This document shows positions 54,256 through 63,450 of a stretch of DNA of 64,000 nucleotides, piece after piece. The translations under genes were made by a program, and so were the position numbers. The notes beneath the pieces were generated by a model. It was given only the letters and a program-made list of their open reading frames with translations. It did not search any database and was not told where the DNA came from. The DNA is from Primorskyibacter flagellatus (GTDB lineage: Bacteria > Pseudomonadota > Alphaproteobacteria > Rhodobacterales > Rhodobacteraceae): assembly GCF_900176485.1 (NCBI RefSeq), contig NZ_FWYD01000001.1, positions 248,001 through 312,000 on the forward strand. The letters run 5' to 3'. Each line of letters starts with the position of its first letter. Position 1 is the stretch's first letter.

Positions 54256-55812
54256 ATGGATAACGGAATCTTCATCGGAGGTGGCGGAGCGGACTATGTC
54301 GAGAAGCAGTTTCTTGATCTCAAATACGCCAATCGGCACGGTCTGATCGCAGGGGCGACCGGCACCGGGAAAACCGTCACACTGCAGATCCTGGCCGAGG
54401 GTTTTTCTGCCGCTGGCGTTCCGGTTTTCCTGTCGGATGTAAAAGGCGATTTGTCCGGGCTGGCGGAACCCGGCAGTGTGGATGTCAATTTGCATGATGC
54501 CTTCACCGAACGCGCGGCCCGGATCGGATTTACTGACTTCAGCTATGATGCATTCCCGGCGGTTTTCTGGGATCTGTTCGGCAAGCAGGGACATCCCGTG
54601 CGCACCACCGTGGCCGAGATGGGTCCATTGCTGATTTCGCGGCTGCTGGATCTGACCGAGGCGCAGGAAGGCATCCTCAACATCGCCTTTCGTCTGGCCG
54701 ATGAACAGGGTCTGCCCATTCTCGACCTCAAGGATTTGCAGGCGCTTCTGGTCTGGACGGGCGAAAACCGTGCAGAGCTCAGCCTCCGCTATGGCAATAT
54801 CTCGGTGGCGTCGATCGGGGCAATTCAACGCCGCCTGTTGGTGCTGGAAAATCAGGGTGGGGCGCAGATATTCGGTGAACCGGCGCTGGATCTGGCAGAT
54901 ATGATGCGCGTGGGTGCAAACGGGCGTGGCCAGATCAATATCCTTGCTGCCGACACGCTGATGGGCGCGCCACGGCTTTATGCGACCTTCCTGCTGTGGC
55001 TGCTGTCAGAGCTGTTCGAGGAACTTCCCGAAATCGGTGACCCCGACAAGCCCAAACTCGTCTTCTTTTTCGACGAGGCGCATTTGCTGTTCGAGGACGC
55101 TCCGAAGGCGCTGGTCGACAAGGTCGAACAGGTCGCGCGGCTGATCCGGTCAAAGGGCGTCGGTGTCTATTTCATCAGCCAGAACCCCGATGACATTCCC
55201 GAGGATATCCTCGGCCAGCTTGGCAACCGCGTCCAGCATGCCTTACGCGCCTTCACTGCGCGGGACAAGAAAGCCTTGCGGATGGCGGCTGAAACCTATC
55301 GTCCCAACCCGGATTTTGACACCGAAGCGACGATCCGCGAGGTGGGCGTGGGCGAGGCGGTGACCTCCATGCTGATGAAAAAAGGCGTGCCGGGGATTGT
55401 GCAACGCACGTTGATCCGCCCGCCATCGTCAAAGCTGGGGCCGATCACGGATACCGCCCGGTCACAGATCATCGCCGCATCCGATCTGGGCACAAAATAC
55501 GCTGATGCCGTGGATCGCGACTCCGCCAGCGAAATGCTGCAACGGCGTGCCGAGGCCGCCGCCCGCGCCGCAGAGGACGCAGAGCATCGCGAGGAAGAGC
55601 AATCCGCAGCAGAACGTGAGTTCAGCGCCGGACGGCGCTATTCCGGCACACGGGTGTCGCGCTCTTCCTCAAAGTCGCGGAAAGGCACGCTCGATTTCGA
55701 CGATAGCAGCCTCGGCGGTGCCATCGCCAATGTCCTTGTCAAAGAACTCAAAGGCACCACCGGTCGCCGCATTGTTCGCGGCATTCTGGGCGGTCTCTTC
55801 AAGGCTCGATAA
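54256..55812 (+). CDS. HerA-like helicase/ATPase, DUF853 family (518 aa)
   Basis: Walker [13 protein letters not shown] is at about residues 33-44 and the Walker B region [15 protein letters not shown] is mid-protein. The sequence [22 protein letters not shown] is typical of the bacterial HerA-like DUF853 group. The C-terminal 80 residues are charged and Ala/Glu/Arg-rich ([19 protein letters not shown]). The cellular role is poorly known; no nuclease (NurA) or Sir2 partner is adjacent, so a defence role is not supported. I start at 54256 ([10 protein letters not shown]); the frame is open to 54169. Confidence 0.87.
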   Translation: MDNGIFIGGGGADYVEKQFLDLKYANRHGLIAGATGTGKTVTLQILAEGFSAAGVPVFLSDVKGDLSGLAEPGSVDVNLHDAFTERAARIGFTDFSYDAFPAVFWDLFGKQGHPVRTTVAEMGPLLISRLLDLTEAQEGILNIAFRLADEQGLPILDLKDLQALLVWTGENRAELSLRYGNISVASIGAIQRRLLVLENQGGAQIFGEPALDLADMMRVGANGRGQINILAADTLMGAPRLYATFLLWLLSELFEELPEIGDPDKPKLVFFFDEAHLLFEDAPKALVDKVEQVARLIRSKGVGVYFISQNPDDIPEDILGQLGNRVQHALRAFTARDKKALRMAAETYRPNPDFDTEATIREVGVGEAVTSMLMKKGVPGIVQRTLIRPPSSKLGPITDTARSQIIAASDLGTKYADAVDRDSASEMLQRRAEAAARAAEDAEHREEEQSAAEREFSAGRRYSGTRVSRSSSKSRKGTLDFDDSSLGGAIANVLVKELKGTTGRRIVRGILGGLFKAR

Positions 55813-55844
55813 CGCCGCGACGCCCTTAACAAGGGCACCACCCT

Positions 55845-55875
55845 TTCTTCTTGGCACAAATACTCCCGCCGGAGG
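55845..55875 (-). repeat. Second copy of the gene-end box (TTCTTCTTGGC...AAATACTCC)
   Basis: The plus strand has TTCTTCTTGGC (55845-55855) and AAATACTCC (55858-55866), matching the element at 35509-35530. Both copies lie 3' of a minus-strand permease gene and in the same orientation to it. This one is 50 nt after the livM stop, in the convergent spacer with the HerA-like gene. Confidence 0.5.
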
Positions 55876-55924
55876 CGTCGACCTTCTCAAGCTGCACCGC
55901 CGCAGGATCGTTGACGCAGAAATG

Positions 55925-57220
55925 TCATCGCTCCGGCAACAGTCCCCGCGGACTGAAACGCAGCACCAAAAGCAGGATCAAACCCATGGTGAGCAGCCGC
56001 ATATGCGCCACGCTGTCCAGCAGGTGGCTTTTCAGCCAGGATCCGTCGCTCATCCCGGCGGTGATCAGCCCCATCAGGGCACTTCCGATCGGCTCCACCT
56101 CGACCCATAGGAACCAGATCAGGAACCCGCCAAGGACCGCGCCCAGATTGTTGCCGGAGCCGCCGACAATCACCATCACCCAGACAAGGAACGTGTAGCG
56201 CAGCGGTTGGTAGCTGCTCGGCGTCAACTGGCCGTCCAGCGTGGTCATCATGGCCCCGGCAATACCGCAAATCGCAGAGCCGAGGATGAATATCTGAAGA
56301 TGCCGACCGGTGACATCCTTGCCCATCGCCCGAGCAGCGGTTTCGTTGTCCCGGATCGCGCGCATCATCCGACCCCAAGGACTTCTCAGCGCCAGTTGCG
56401 ACAGGGTCAGAAGCACCACCAGAACGGCCGCAAAAAGCGCTCCGTAGCCCAGTTTGACAAACAGCGTGGATGCGGTGGTTGGATCAAGCCCGAAGTCCGC
56501 AGCGCGTTCGACAAAACCGGGATCGTTCTGCAAATCAATCTCGTAGGGCAGGGGACGCGGCAGGCCGATGACATTCTTGACGCCGCGCGTCAGCCAATCC
56601 TCGTTCTTCATTATAGCGATGACGATCTCGGCAATGCCAAGCGTGGCAATGGCAAGGTAATCTGACCGCAACCCCAGTGCGGTCTTGCCGATCAGCCACG
56701 CCGCACCAGCCGCCAGAAGGCCGCCCACCGGCCAGGCGATCAATACCGGCAGCCCCAGCCCGCCAAGATACCCGGTGGTGGCGGGGCTGATCGCCTCGAC
56801 CGCGTCAACGCCTGCATCAAACACCGCGCGGAAGATGAAAAAACCCGCCACGATCAGGACAAAGACCACCAGTCCGCGCAACCGTCCGGCAAGCCGTCCC
56901 CAAGCGATAACCGCAGCAGCGATGACCCCTGCGCCGACCAACAGCCCGCCAAGCACCCGCAAGCCGCCTGCTGCCCAAGCCTCTGCCACCGGCGGCGCGG
57001 AAACAAGAACAGTCGCCAGCCCGCCCAAGGCCACGAAGCCCATGATGCCGACGTTGAATAGCCCCGCAAAACCCCATTGCAGGTTCACGCCCAGGCTCAT
57101 TATTGCCGAAATCAGCCCCATATTCAGGATCAGCAGGGCGGTGTTCCAGCTTTGCAGAAACCCGGATCCAAGGATCAACAGCCCCACGACTGCAAACAGG
57201 ATAATCTCGCGTGAGGTCAT
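55925..57220 (-). CDS. livM: LivM-type ABC transporter permease (431 aa)
   Basis: A permease of the hydrophobic amino acid uptake family with about ten membrane segments. LGVNLQWGFAGLFNVGIMGFVALGG and the C-terminal part with AGAMMTTLDGQLTPSSYQPL are LivM features (shown here in shortened form by key residues). It is longer than E. coli LivM core because of an extra hydrophobic block around residues 85-150. ATG at 57220 has GGAG upstream. It is separated from livH by two genes and a terminator. Confidence 0.85.
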   Translation of the reverse strand: MTSREIILFAVVGLLILGSGFLQSWNTALLILNMGLISAIMSLGVNLQWGFAGLFNVGIMGFVALGGLATVLVSAPPVAEAWAAGGLRVLGGLLVGAGVIAAAVIAWGRLAGRLRGLVVFVLIVAGFFIFRAVFDAGVDAVEAISPATTGYLGGLGLPVLIAWPVGGLLAAGAAWLIGKTALGLRSDYLAIATLGIAEIVIAIMKNEDWLTRGVKNVIGLPRPLPYEIDLQNDPGFVERAADFGLDPTTASTLFVKLGYGALFAAVLVVLLTLSQLALRSPWGRMMRAIRDNETAARAMGKDVTGRHLQIFILGSAICGIAGAMMTTLDGQLTPSSYQPLRYTFLVWVMVIVGGSGNNLGAVLGGFLIWFLWVEVEPIGSALMGLITAGMSDGSWLKSHLLDSVAHMRLLTMGLILLLVLRFSPRGLLPER

Positions 57221-57342
57221 CGGGATGGTCTCCGTCTTGCTGAACAAACTTGCGCGCTGGTCCGGGTGCCGGACTGTGGCGCAGTTTGCACGTCAGGGGC
57301 AGGGAGGCAAAGCAGGAATTGGCGTCAACTTTGCCCATAGAC

Positions 57343-57377
57343 AAAGAAAAACCGGCACCGCAGATACGGTACCGGTT
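57343..57377 (-). terminator. Rho-independent terminator after the MarR gene
   Basis: On the minus strand AACCGGTACCG pairs with CGGTGCCGGTT (one mismatch, 6-nt loop) and is followed by TTTCTTTG, about 30 nt after the MarR stop. It separates livM from the genes upstream. Confidence 0.75.
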
Positions 57378-57407
57378 GTCTGTTGGCCCTGAAAGGGGGC
57401 GTGAAGC

Positions 57408-57863
57408 TCAGCTTTCGGCCTTTTCAGTCTTGTTTCCGGCCACAGTGTCGGTCAGCTTGCGCAACACGCGCGCGGATTTCTCCATCGACTTTTCAGGCAG
57501 TTCGGAAAGCGTGTCGCCAAGCAGGACGGTCAGCTCCTTTTCGACACCTTGCAGCACGGTGCGGCCTGCAGCTGTCAGCAGAACCTTTCGGGCGCGCTTT
57601 TCGTCTTCGTTTATCTTCAGTTCGACATAACCTTTTTCGGCCAGACGGTTGACGATCTGGAACATCCGCTGACGGGTCAACGAGAAGGCGCGACCGAGGG
57701 CTGCGACTGACAGGTCCTCCTTGTTGGCCAGACGACGCAGAACCAGCCAGCCGGCGGTGGTCAGGCCTTTGTCGGCCAGCATCTTGTTACTGGTAATCGC
57801 GGATTGCAGCGAAAATGCATTCACGATGATGCGGGCGAAATCTGTGGTTGTGCTCTTGCTCAT
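57408..57863 (-). CDS. MarR-family transcriptional regulator (151 aa)
   Basis: A winged helix-turn-helix regulator with the central DNA-binding region LSVAALGRAFSLTRQRMFQI (about residues 51-70) and the wing with EDEKRARKVLLTAAGR. The flanking helices fit MarR dimerisation. GGGAGCATATTGTC precedes the ATG. It is inserted between the sulfotransferase gene and livM; targets unknown, with the surrounding transporter the obvious candidate. Confidence 0.87.
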   Translation of the reverse strand: MSKSTTTDFARIIVNAFSLQSAITSNKMLADKGLTTAGWLVLRRLANKEDLSVAALGRAFSLTRQRMFQIVNRLAEKGYVELKINEDEKRARKVLLTAAGRTVLQGVEKELTVLLGDTLSELPEKSMEKSARVLRKLTDTVAGNKTEKAES

Positions 57864-57920
57864 GACAATATGCTCCCGGAATTATCTGATGATGGTGCCG
57901 GTGTTCCAGCGCTTGCAGAA

Positions 57921-57949
57921 CATTTGGGGTACACCCAGGTTATTGTCAA
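57921..57949 (-). promoter_or_regulatory. Candidate promoter of the MarR gene
   Basis: On the minus strand a consensus TTGACA (57949-57944) lies 17 nt from CAAATG (57926-57921). A small imperfect palindrome (TGGG-N5-CCCA, about 57925-57937) overlaps it and could be an autoregulatory site. The -10 match is weak. Confidence 0.3.
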
Positions 57950-57955
57950 TAGCCT

Positions 57956-58996
57956 TTACGGTTTTTTGACCTTATCGGCAGCGTTGTGCTTGTTCTGTTT
58001 CAAGGCTTCACGCAACCTCGTTTCCTGCGCGCCCTGTGCCTTCCAGACCGTGTGGGCAATACTCACGGCCTCATCCACCGTCAGGCCTGGATACTCCTGC
58101 CAGGGGTCATTCAAATCGGGCAGGGGCGAACGGAACAGATCGTCCCCGGCCGCCAGATAACGAGCTGCGATCAGCGCATTGCTTTTGGCAAATTCCCGAG
58201 CAATTTCCAGTCGTTCAGCTGGCGGATAAAGCGCCTGATGCTCTGGCTTGTCAGGACGATCCTGGGACCATGCCTCAAGCGCTTTCTGAAGCAATCGATA
58301 CTCGTGGCTGATCCGTCGCTCCTTGGGAAATTTCATCAGGAAATCCATCGCCGCGCGGTTCAGCTTGTCATTGCGGCGCGGTGCTTGCCTGTAGTCAGAG
58401 GTCAGCGTCAGCCCGAGCACGTCCATGAACTGTTCGACCAGCGAGGTTTCAAAGAATTTCGGCTCAAAACTCCGCACGCAGATCCGGTCGATGCCGATGG
58501 CATTCTCCCAGTCGCGCAGGACATGATCGTAGTTCAGGCTCGCTTTGATCTGCCGCAAATAGCTGTGGCGATCATTGAAGACGGCACCGCCGCGCAATTG
58601 CTGTCGGTAAACTGATTCCAGCCATTCATCCTGTCTGCGCAGATAGACCAGCATGTTGATGTCATAGTCTGAAAAATATTGCGTCAGCCGTTTCAGATCA
58701 TTGATATGGAACAACGACTCTGAACTGATGACGATATTTTCTGCGCCGCTTTTTTCGCGTTCGCGGGCCAATACTCGGTGCACCTTGGCAGCATCGGCCT
58801 GCCGGATCCACGCCAGTTGCTTGTCATCGGTGCGAAAAAAATTGCCGAATGTGTGATGCGCATTCCATTGCCGCCCGGTTTCGGGATAAAGCCAGCCATT
58901 CTGCGCCAGCACCTGGCGATTCAGCGAACAATGCAATTGGATTGTGGTTGTTCCGGTCTTGGGCAGTCCGGTGTGGATCAGGAGCTTCGGTTTCAC
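57956..58996 (-). CDS. Sulfotransferase-family protein (346 aa)
   Basis: A P-loop type sulfotransferase fold: the PAPS 5'-phosphosulfate loop is at the N-terminus (HTGLPKTGTTTIQ) and the 3'-phosphate-binding region is suggested by YLRRQDEWLESVYRQQ (about residues 118-133). The C-terminus is Lys-rich. No signal peptide is seen, so a cytoplasmic enzyme that sulfates a small molecule or glycan is likely. The GTG start at 58996 has no good ribosome-binding site. It lies 67 nt after livH and was probably inserted into the transporter operon. Confidence 0.78.
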   Translation of the reverse strand: MKPKLLIHTGLPKTGTTTIQLHCSLNRQVLAQNGWLYPETGRQWNAHHTFGNFFRTDDKQLAWIRQADAAKVHRVLAREREKSGAENIVISSESLFHINDLKRLTQYFSDYDINMLVYLRRQDEWLESVYRQQLRGGAVFNDRHSYLRQIKASLNYDHVLRDWENAIGIDRICVRSFEPKFFETSLVEQFMDVLGLTLTSDYRQAPRRNDKLNRAAMDFLMKFPKERRISHEYRLLQKALEAWSQDRPDKPEHQALYPPAERLEIAREFAKSNALIAARYLAAGDDLFRSPLPDLNDPWQEYPGLTVDEAVSIAHTVWKAQGAQETRLREALKQNKHNAADKVKKP

Positions 58997-59063
58997 AAGC
59001 TATACTCTAGGGCTGGCGTTTGTTTTTCTATCTGAGGCGTTGTTTCAGCGCGTGGCCGGTAAA

Positions 59064-60074
59064 TCAAACTGATTTTCCCCGGAACAGGCCGGTCGGCCGG
59101 AACAACAGGACGATCAGCAAGATCATGAAGCTGACGGCGAATTTATATTCCGTACTCAGAAGCTGTACCAAACCGTCCGGCTCCAGCGGTCCGGGCATCA
59201 TATAGACCAGCACTTTTTTCCAGGCATAGGTGATGCCCACCTCGGAAAACGCAATGACAAAACCGCCTGCGATTGCGCCCACCGGGCTGCCCAAACCCCC
59301 GACAATGGCGCTGGCAAAGATCGGCAGCAGCAGTTGGAAATAGGTGAACGGCTTGAAGCTTTTGTCCAGCCCATACAGCGTGCCCGCCACCGTCGCCAAT
59401 GCCGCGACAAGCAGCCATGTGACCAGCACCACCCGTTCGGGGTTGATACCCGACAGCAGCGCCAGATCCTCGTTATCCGAATAGGCCCGCATGGATTTGC
59501 CGGTGCGGGTGCGGTTGAGAAACCAGAACAGCAATGCGACCACAACCACGGCCGTTACCAGCGTGATGGCCTGTGTGCTCTTGATCGCCAGCCCTTCGTC
59601 AAGGCCGGTCATTGCCTTGAAGTCGCGCGCGCTGATGATGAACCGTTCACCATCGGCAAAGCGCTGATCTTCCGGCCCGATGATGAAGCGCGTGACGCCG
59701 TTATAGATGAACATCACCCCCATGGAGACGATGACAAGGATCACCGGCTTGGCCTTTTGCGCGCGGTAAAAACGATAGACCGCACGGTCGGTCAGCAAGA
59801 CCATCGCGGCAGCGCCAGCAATGCCGAAGGGCAGCGCCAAGAGCGCCGTCGGCAGCGGACCAAAGCTGATCCCCGCCGCCTGCATGGCCCATGTCACCAG
59901 CACGACGACCATCGTGCCGAATGCCATCGTGTCGCCATGCGCAAAGTTCGAAAACCGCAGGATGCCGTAGATCAGCGTGACACCCAACGCACCAAGCGCC
60001 AACTGGCTGCCATAGGCTAGTGCCGGGATCACAACAAAGTTGGAAAGCGCGACAATGGCGTTAAGAAAATCCAT
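59064..60074 (-). CDS. livH: LivH-type ABC transporter permease (336 aa)
   Basis: A permease of the branched-chain amino acid family, with about eight membrane segments. FSNFAHGDTMAFG near the N-terminus and LLLPIFASAIVGGLGSPVGA near the C-terminus are the family motifs. The ATG at 60074 overlaps the stop of the upstream 127-aa gene (TGATG), so they are translationally coupled; GGGAGAG is also present. Confidence 0.88.
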   Translation of the reverse strand: MDFLNAIVALSNFVVIPALAYGSQLALGALGVTLIYGILRFSNFAHGDTMAFGTMVVVLVTWAMQAAGISFGPLPTALLALPFGIAGAAAMVLLTDRAVYRFYRAQKAKPVILVIVSMGVMFIYNGVTRFIIGPEDQRFADGERFIISARDFKAMTGLDEGLAIKSTQAITLVTAVVVVALLFWFLNRTRTGKSMRAYSDNEDLALLSGINPERVVLVTWLLVAALATVAGTLYGLDKSFKPFTYFQLLLPIFASAIVGGLGSPVGAIAGGFVIAFSEVGITYAWKKVLVYMMPGPLEPDGLVQLLSTEYKFAVSFMILLIVLLFRPTGLFRGKSV

Positions 60075-60457
60075 CAGCGAGTCTCTCCCACATCGCAATT
60101 TCCTACATACTGACTTGCGGTTAGGGTGCCGGCAATAATGGTGTTTCGACTGTGAGAAGAACTTCCATCAGACGCTACCGTCGTGCTTTGAACTGCGCCA
60201 CTTCCAAGCATTTCAAGAAAAGTAATCCCAGATGCGCCCCGATATGCTCCCACCTCAGACAGTCCATTATTTCCAACCACAAAGGCCTTATTTGCCGTCG
60301 TATCCAGGCGAAAAATGAGATCGAAGTTGGCGGAACCGCACTCAACACCTTTTGTACATGCGGTGAAATAAATGCAATCAAAGCTGACCAGTTCCGCTAT
60401 CACGGGAACTGGCAACCCGACCGCGATCGCCGCAAGAATAGCTTTTCGCATTCTCAT
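60074..60457 (-). CDS. Exported protein of unknown function in the liv operon (127 aa)
   Basis: A signal peptide (residues 1-21, MRMRKAILAAIAVGLPVPVI, cut near AEL) is followed by about 105 residues with four cysteines (FDC, TAC, VEC and GNC near the C-terminus). No motif is recognised. The start forms ATGA with the livF stop and the stop forms TGATG with the livH start; an ATG two codons later has better spacing from GGGGGG. Its lower GC and lack of a family suggest a later insertion into the operon, but the overlaps indicate co-translation. Confidence 0.7.
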   Translation of the reverse strand: MRMRKAILAAIAVGLPVPVIAELVSFDCIYFTACTKGVECGSANFDLIFRLDTTANKAFVVGNNGLSEVGAYRGASGITFLEMLGSGAVQSTTVASDGSSSHSRNTIIAGTLTASQYVGNCDVGETR

Positions 60458-61281
60458 CCCCCCAGAAACGATTTGCGTACTTCGGGGTCGTTCAGCAATT
60501 CCTTGCCGGTTCCGGTGAAGGCATTTGCGCCTTGCACCAGCACATAGCCCTTGTCGGCGATCGCCAGCGCCTGTCGGGCATTCTGCTCGACCATCAGGAT
60601 CGGGATACCGGTACGGGCGACCTCGATGATGCGGTCGAACAGCTCGTCCATGACGATGGGGCTGACGCCTGCGGTGGGTTCGTCCAGCATAAGCACCTTG
60701 GGCTTGGTCATCAGCGCGCGGCCGACAGCAACCTGCTGGCGTTGGCCGCCGGACAGTTCTCCCGCCGCCTGACGCCGCTTGTCGCGCAGGATCGGAAACA
60801 GGTCATAGACCTGCTCCATCGTGTCGCGAAAATCGTCGCGCCGCACGAAAGCCCCCATCTCCAGGTTCTCTTCGACCGTCATCGTCGTGAAGATGTTATG
60901 CGTCTGCGGCACAAAGCCCATGCCCTTGACCACACGGTCCTGCGGGCTGAGTTTGGTGATGTCCTCGCCGTCCAGCACCACATGGCCCTCGCGCAGATCC
61001 AGCATGCCGAAAACGGCCTTCATCGCGGTGGATTTGCCCGCACCGTTAGGGCCGACGATCACCGCGATTTCTCCGCGCTCCACTGCGATTGTACAGCCGT
61101 GCAGAATGTCCGCGCCCCGCCCGTACCCACCGGACATTTCCTTGCCGATCAGGAAAGGATTGCCTTGCGCATCAGTGGCCTTGCCACCGCCCGCCGCACG
61201 CATGACCGATCCCATTCCGTGCGGGTTGGTGATTGACCGGTCGCGATTGCCGAGATCATCCTGCCATGGGTTGCCGCTCAT
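60454..61281 (-). CDS. livF: LivF-type ABC transporter ATP-binding protein (275 aa)
   Basis: Walker A GPNGAGKST, signature LSGGQRQQ, Walker B LMLDEPTAGVSP and the switch region MVEQNARQAL fit LivF. It carries an N-terminal extension of about 45 residues before the normal start (FLIGKEMSGGYGRGADILHG). ATG at 61281. ATPase partner of LivG. Confidence 0.9.
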   Translation of the reverse strand: MSGNPWQDDLGNRDRSITNPHGMGSVMRAAGGGKATDAQGNPFLIGKEMSGGYGRGADILHGCTIAVERGEIAVIVGPNGAGKSTAMKAVFGMLDLREGHVVLDGEDITKLSPQDRVVKGMGFVPQTHNIFTTMTVEENLEMGAFVRRDDFRDTMEQVYDLFPILRDKRRQAAGELSGGQRQQVAVGRALMTKPKVLMLDEPTAGVSPIVMDELFDRIIEVARTGIPILMVEQNARQALAIADKGYVLVQGANAFTGTGKELLNDPEVRKSFLGG

Positions 61282-61390
61282 GCGCAGTCCGCCCGACGTG
61301 GTGCGAAACCGGTCTTTTCAGTCATGAATCCGGGTGTGAGGCACCGTTGACAACGGGTTTTGGTGGTATGTTGTTCTGACGACCCCTCCA

Positions 61391-62167
61391 TCACACCATC
61401 TCCTTGTTCTTCAGGCCCGTACCGAGATAAGCCTCGATCACCGCATCATTGTCCTTGATCTCGTCAATCGTGCCTTGTGCGAGAACTTTGCCTTCGGCCA
61501 TGACAATCACCGGATCGCAAAGACGGCCGATGAAATCCATGTCGTGTTCGATCATGCAGAACGTATAGCCGCGCTCTTGATTCAGCCGCAAGATCGCGTC
61601 CCCGATGGTGTTGAGCAAGGTGCGGTTCACGCCCGCGCCGACCTCGTCAAGAAAGACGACCTTGGCATCCACCATCATCGTGCGGCCCAGCTCCAGCAAT
61701 TTTTTCTGCCCACCGGACAGGTTGCCCGCGCGTTCATCCTTGAGATGCGAAATTGTCAGAAAATCAAGGACTTCATCTGCCTTCTTCAGCAAAGCAGACT
61801 CTTCCTGCGCAATCCGTCCGCGGCTGAACCACGCGTTCCACAGCGTTTCACCCGACTGGCCGCCCGGAACCATCATCAGGTTTTCACGGCAGGTCATCGA
61901 GCCGAATTCATGCGCGATCTGGAAGGTGCGTAACATGCCCTTATGAAACAGGACATGTGGCGGCAGGCCGGAAATATCTTCGCCATCCATACTGACGCGC
62001 CCGGAGGTTGGCTCAAGAACGCCTGCTATCACATTGAAAAGCGTTGTTTTTCCAGCGCCGTTTGGCCCAACAAGTCCGGTGATTGATCCGGTGGCGATCT
62101 CAAGCGACGCCCCATCAACGGCATGAAATCCGCCAAAATGCTTGTGCAGGTTCTCAACCCGTATCAC
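61391..62167 (-). CDS. livG: LivG-type ABC transporter ATP-binding protein (258 aa)
   Basis: Walker A GPNGAGKTT, signature LSGGQKKLLELGR, Walker B VVFLDEVGAGVNR and the switch histidine IEHDMDFI are visible. The Walker B is DEVGAG rather than DEPxAG. The GTG start at 62167 is preceded by AAAGGGG. Its C-terminus (AYLGTGLKNKEMV) is typical for LivG. Confidence 0.9.
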   Translation of the reverse strand: MIRVENLHKHFGGFHAVDGASLEIATGSITGLVGPNGAGKTTLFNVIAGVLEPTSGRVSMDGEDISGLPPHVLFHKGMLRTFQIAHEFGSMTCRENLMMVPGGQSGETLWNAWFSRGRIAQEESALLKKADEVLDFLTISHLKDERAGNLSGGQKKLLELGRTMMVDAKVVFLDEVGAGVNRTLLNTIGDAILRLNQERGYTFCMIEHDMDFIGRLCDPVIVMAEGKVLAQGTIDEIKDNDAVIEAYLGTGLKNKEMV

Positions 62168-62212
62168 AGCACCCCTTTCCGCGCCTTGATGACGCCTCTC
62201 ATCTTATTGAAA

Positions 62213-62232
62213 CAGCCCGGAAAACCGGGCTG
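62213..62232 (-). terminator. Intercistronic hairpin after livJ
   Basis: CAGCCCGG and CCGGGCTG form an 8-bp stem with a 4-nt loop, followed on the minus strand by TTTCAATAAG. It is 21 nt after the livJ stop and ahead of livG, so it probably ends most livJ transcripts and leaves lower expression of the membrane components. Confidence 0.6.
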
Positions 62233-62253
62233 CTTGCATTTGCGCATTGACGT

Positions 62254-63450
62254 TCAGCGGAACGACACCGTTTCATAACCACCATCGGTGATGGTGTATT
62301 CGCGGTAGGTGCCTGCGGCTTCGCCCGGTCCGATCAGCTCCACATTGGTGGCACCGACGTAATCGACCTCACCGCCATTGGCGAGGATTTCCAGCGCTTT
62401 GGCCAATTCGCCCGGCAGAATCTGTTCACCGGGGGCATTTGCCACATCCATGACGTTGTCCGCGACGGCCTTCGAGGTCGCCTCGCCACCCGCCATCATC
62501 GCCAGCGCGATCAGCGCCGCCGCATCATAGCTTTCACGGGTGAAGGACGATTCGCTGTTTACGCCTGCCGTTTCGGCAAGGGCCGCGAATTTCTCGGTGC
62601 CTTCGCCTTCGGACCATGGCACGGCACCGAAGGACCCTTCCATATCGCCGCCAAGATCAGCCAGCAGGGCGTCGCTATACATGCCGTCGCCCATCATGAA
62701 CGTGTCAAACGCGCCGGTGTCGAGCGAGGCCTGAATGATGCCCTTTCCACCCTGATCGGAATAGCCCAGAACGACCAGAAGATCGCCACCCGCCGAGGCC
62801 AAAGCGCCGATTTCTGCGGAATAGTCGGCTTTGCCGTCCTCATGCGGGGCGTTCAGCGTGACGGTGCCGCCATTCGCCTCGAAAGACGAGATGAAGCTGT
62901 CGGATAGGCCCTTGCCGTAGTCATTGTTGGTATAGGTCACCGCGACAGAGGTGATGTCCTTGTCGGCCAGCAGATTGGCCAGCACTTCACCCTGACGCGC
63001 GTCAGACGGTGCGGTGCGGAAAAACAGCCCGTTATCTTCGGCATTCGACAGGCCCGGCGACGTTGCCGAGGGCGAGATCATCGGCACGCCATTGGGGACG
63101 GCCACGTTCGACAGGACCGCCCCGGTCACGCCAGAGCAGTCAGCGCCCATGATCGCCACGGCACCATCGGTCGTGACCAGACGTTCCGCAGCGGCCGTGG
63201 CGGCAGCGCTGTCAACGCAGGTCGAATCCGCGCGCACCGGTGCAAGCGTCACGCCGTCCAGGAACTTGCCGCTGTCATTGACTTCGCTCAGCGCCAGTTC
63301 GGCAGAGCCAGCCATCATCGGCGTCAGCGATTCGATCGGGCCTGTGAAGCCCAGTATGACGCCGATATTCACGGTACTTGCGTGGCTTTCAGCATAAACG
63401 CCACTCGCAGTGAGGGCGCTCGCAGCGGTGGCCATCAAAAGTCTTTTCAT
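62254..63450 (-). CDS. livJ: LivJ-type periplasmic substrate-binding protein (398 aa)
   Basis: A type I periplasmic binding protein for branched-chain or related amino acids. A signal peptide (ending SGVYA, residue 20) is followed by VNIGVILGFTGPIESLTP and a mature domain with two cysteines near residues 90 and 115. ATG at 63450 has GGGAGAAG upstream; the longer in-frame start is unsupported. It is the first gene of the importer operon. Confidence 0.9.
   Translation of the reverse strand: MKRLLMATAASALTASGVYAESHASTVNIGVILGFTGPIESLTPMMAGSAELALSEVNDSGKFLDGVTLAPVRADSTCVDSAAATAAAERLVTTDGAVAIMGADCSGVTGAVLSNVAVPNGVPMISPSATSPGLSNAEDNGLFFRTAPSDARQGEVLANLLADKDITSVAVTYTNNDYGKGLSDSFISSFEANGGTVTLNAPHEDGKADYSAEIGALASAGGDLLVVLGYSDQGGKGIIQASLDTGAFDTFMMGDGMYSDALLADLGGDMEGSFGAVPWSEGEGTEKFAALAETAGVNSESSFTRESYDAAALIALAMMAGGEATSKAVADNVMDVANAPGEQILPGELAKALEILANGGEVDYVGATNVELIGPGEAAGTYREYTITDGGYETVSFR

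Noticed and set aside
54256-55812. HerA-like ATPase as part of a defence system
   Set aside because: It is a DUF853-type protein common in core genomes and has no Sir2, NurA, DUF4297 or other effector gene beside it.
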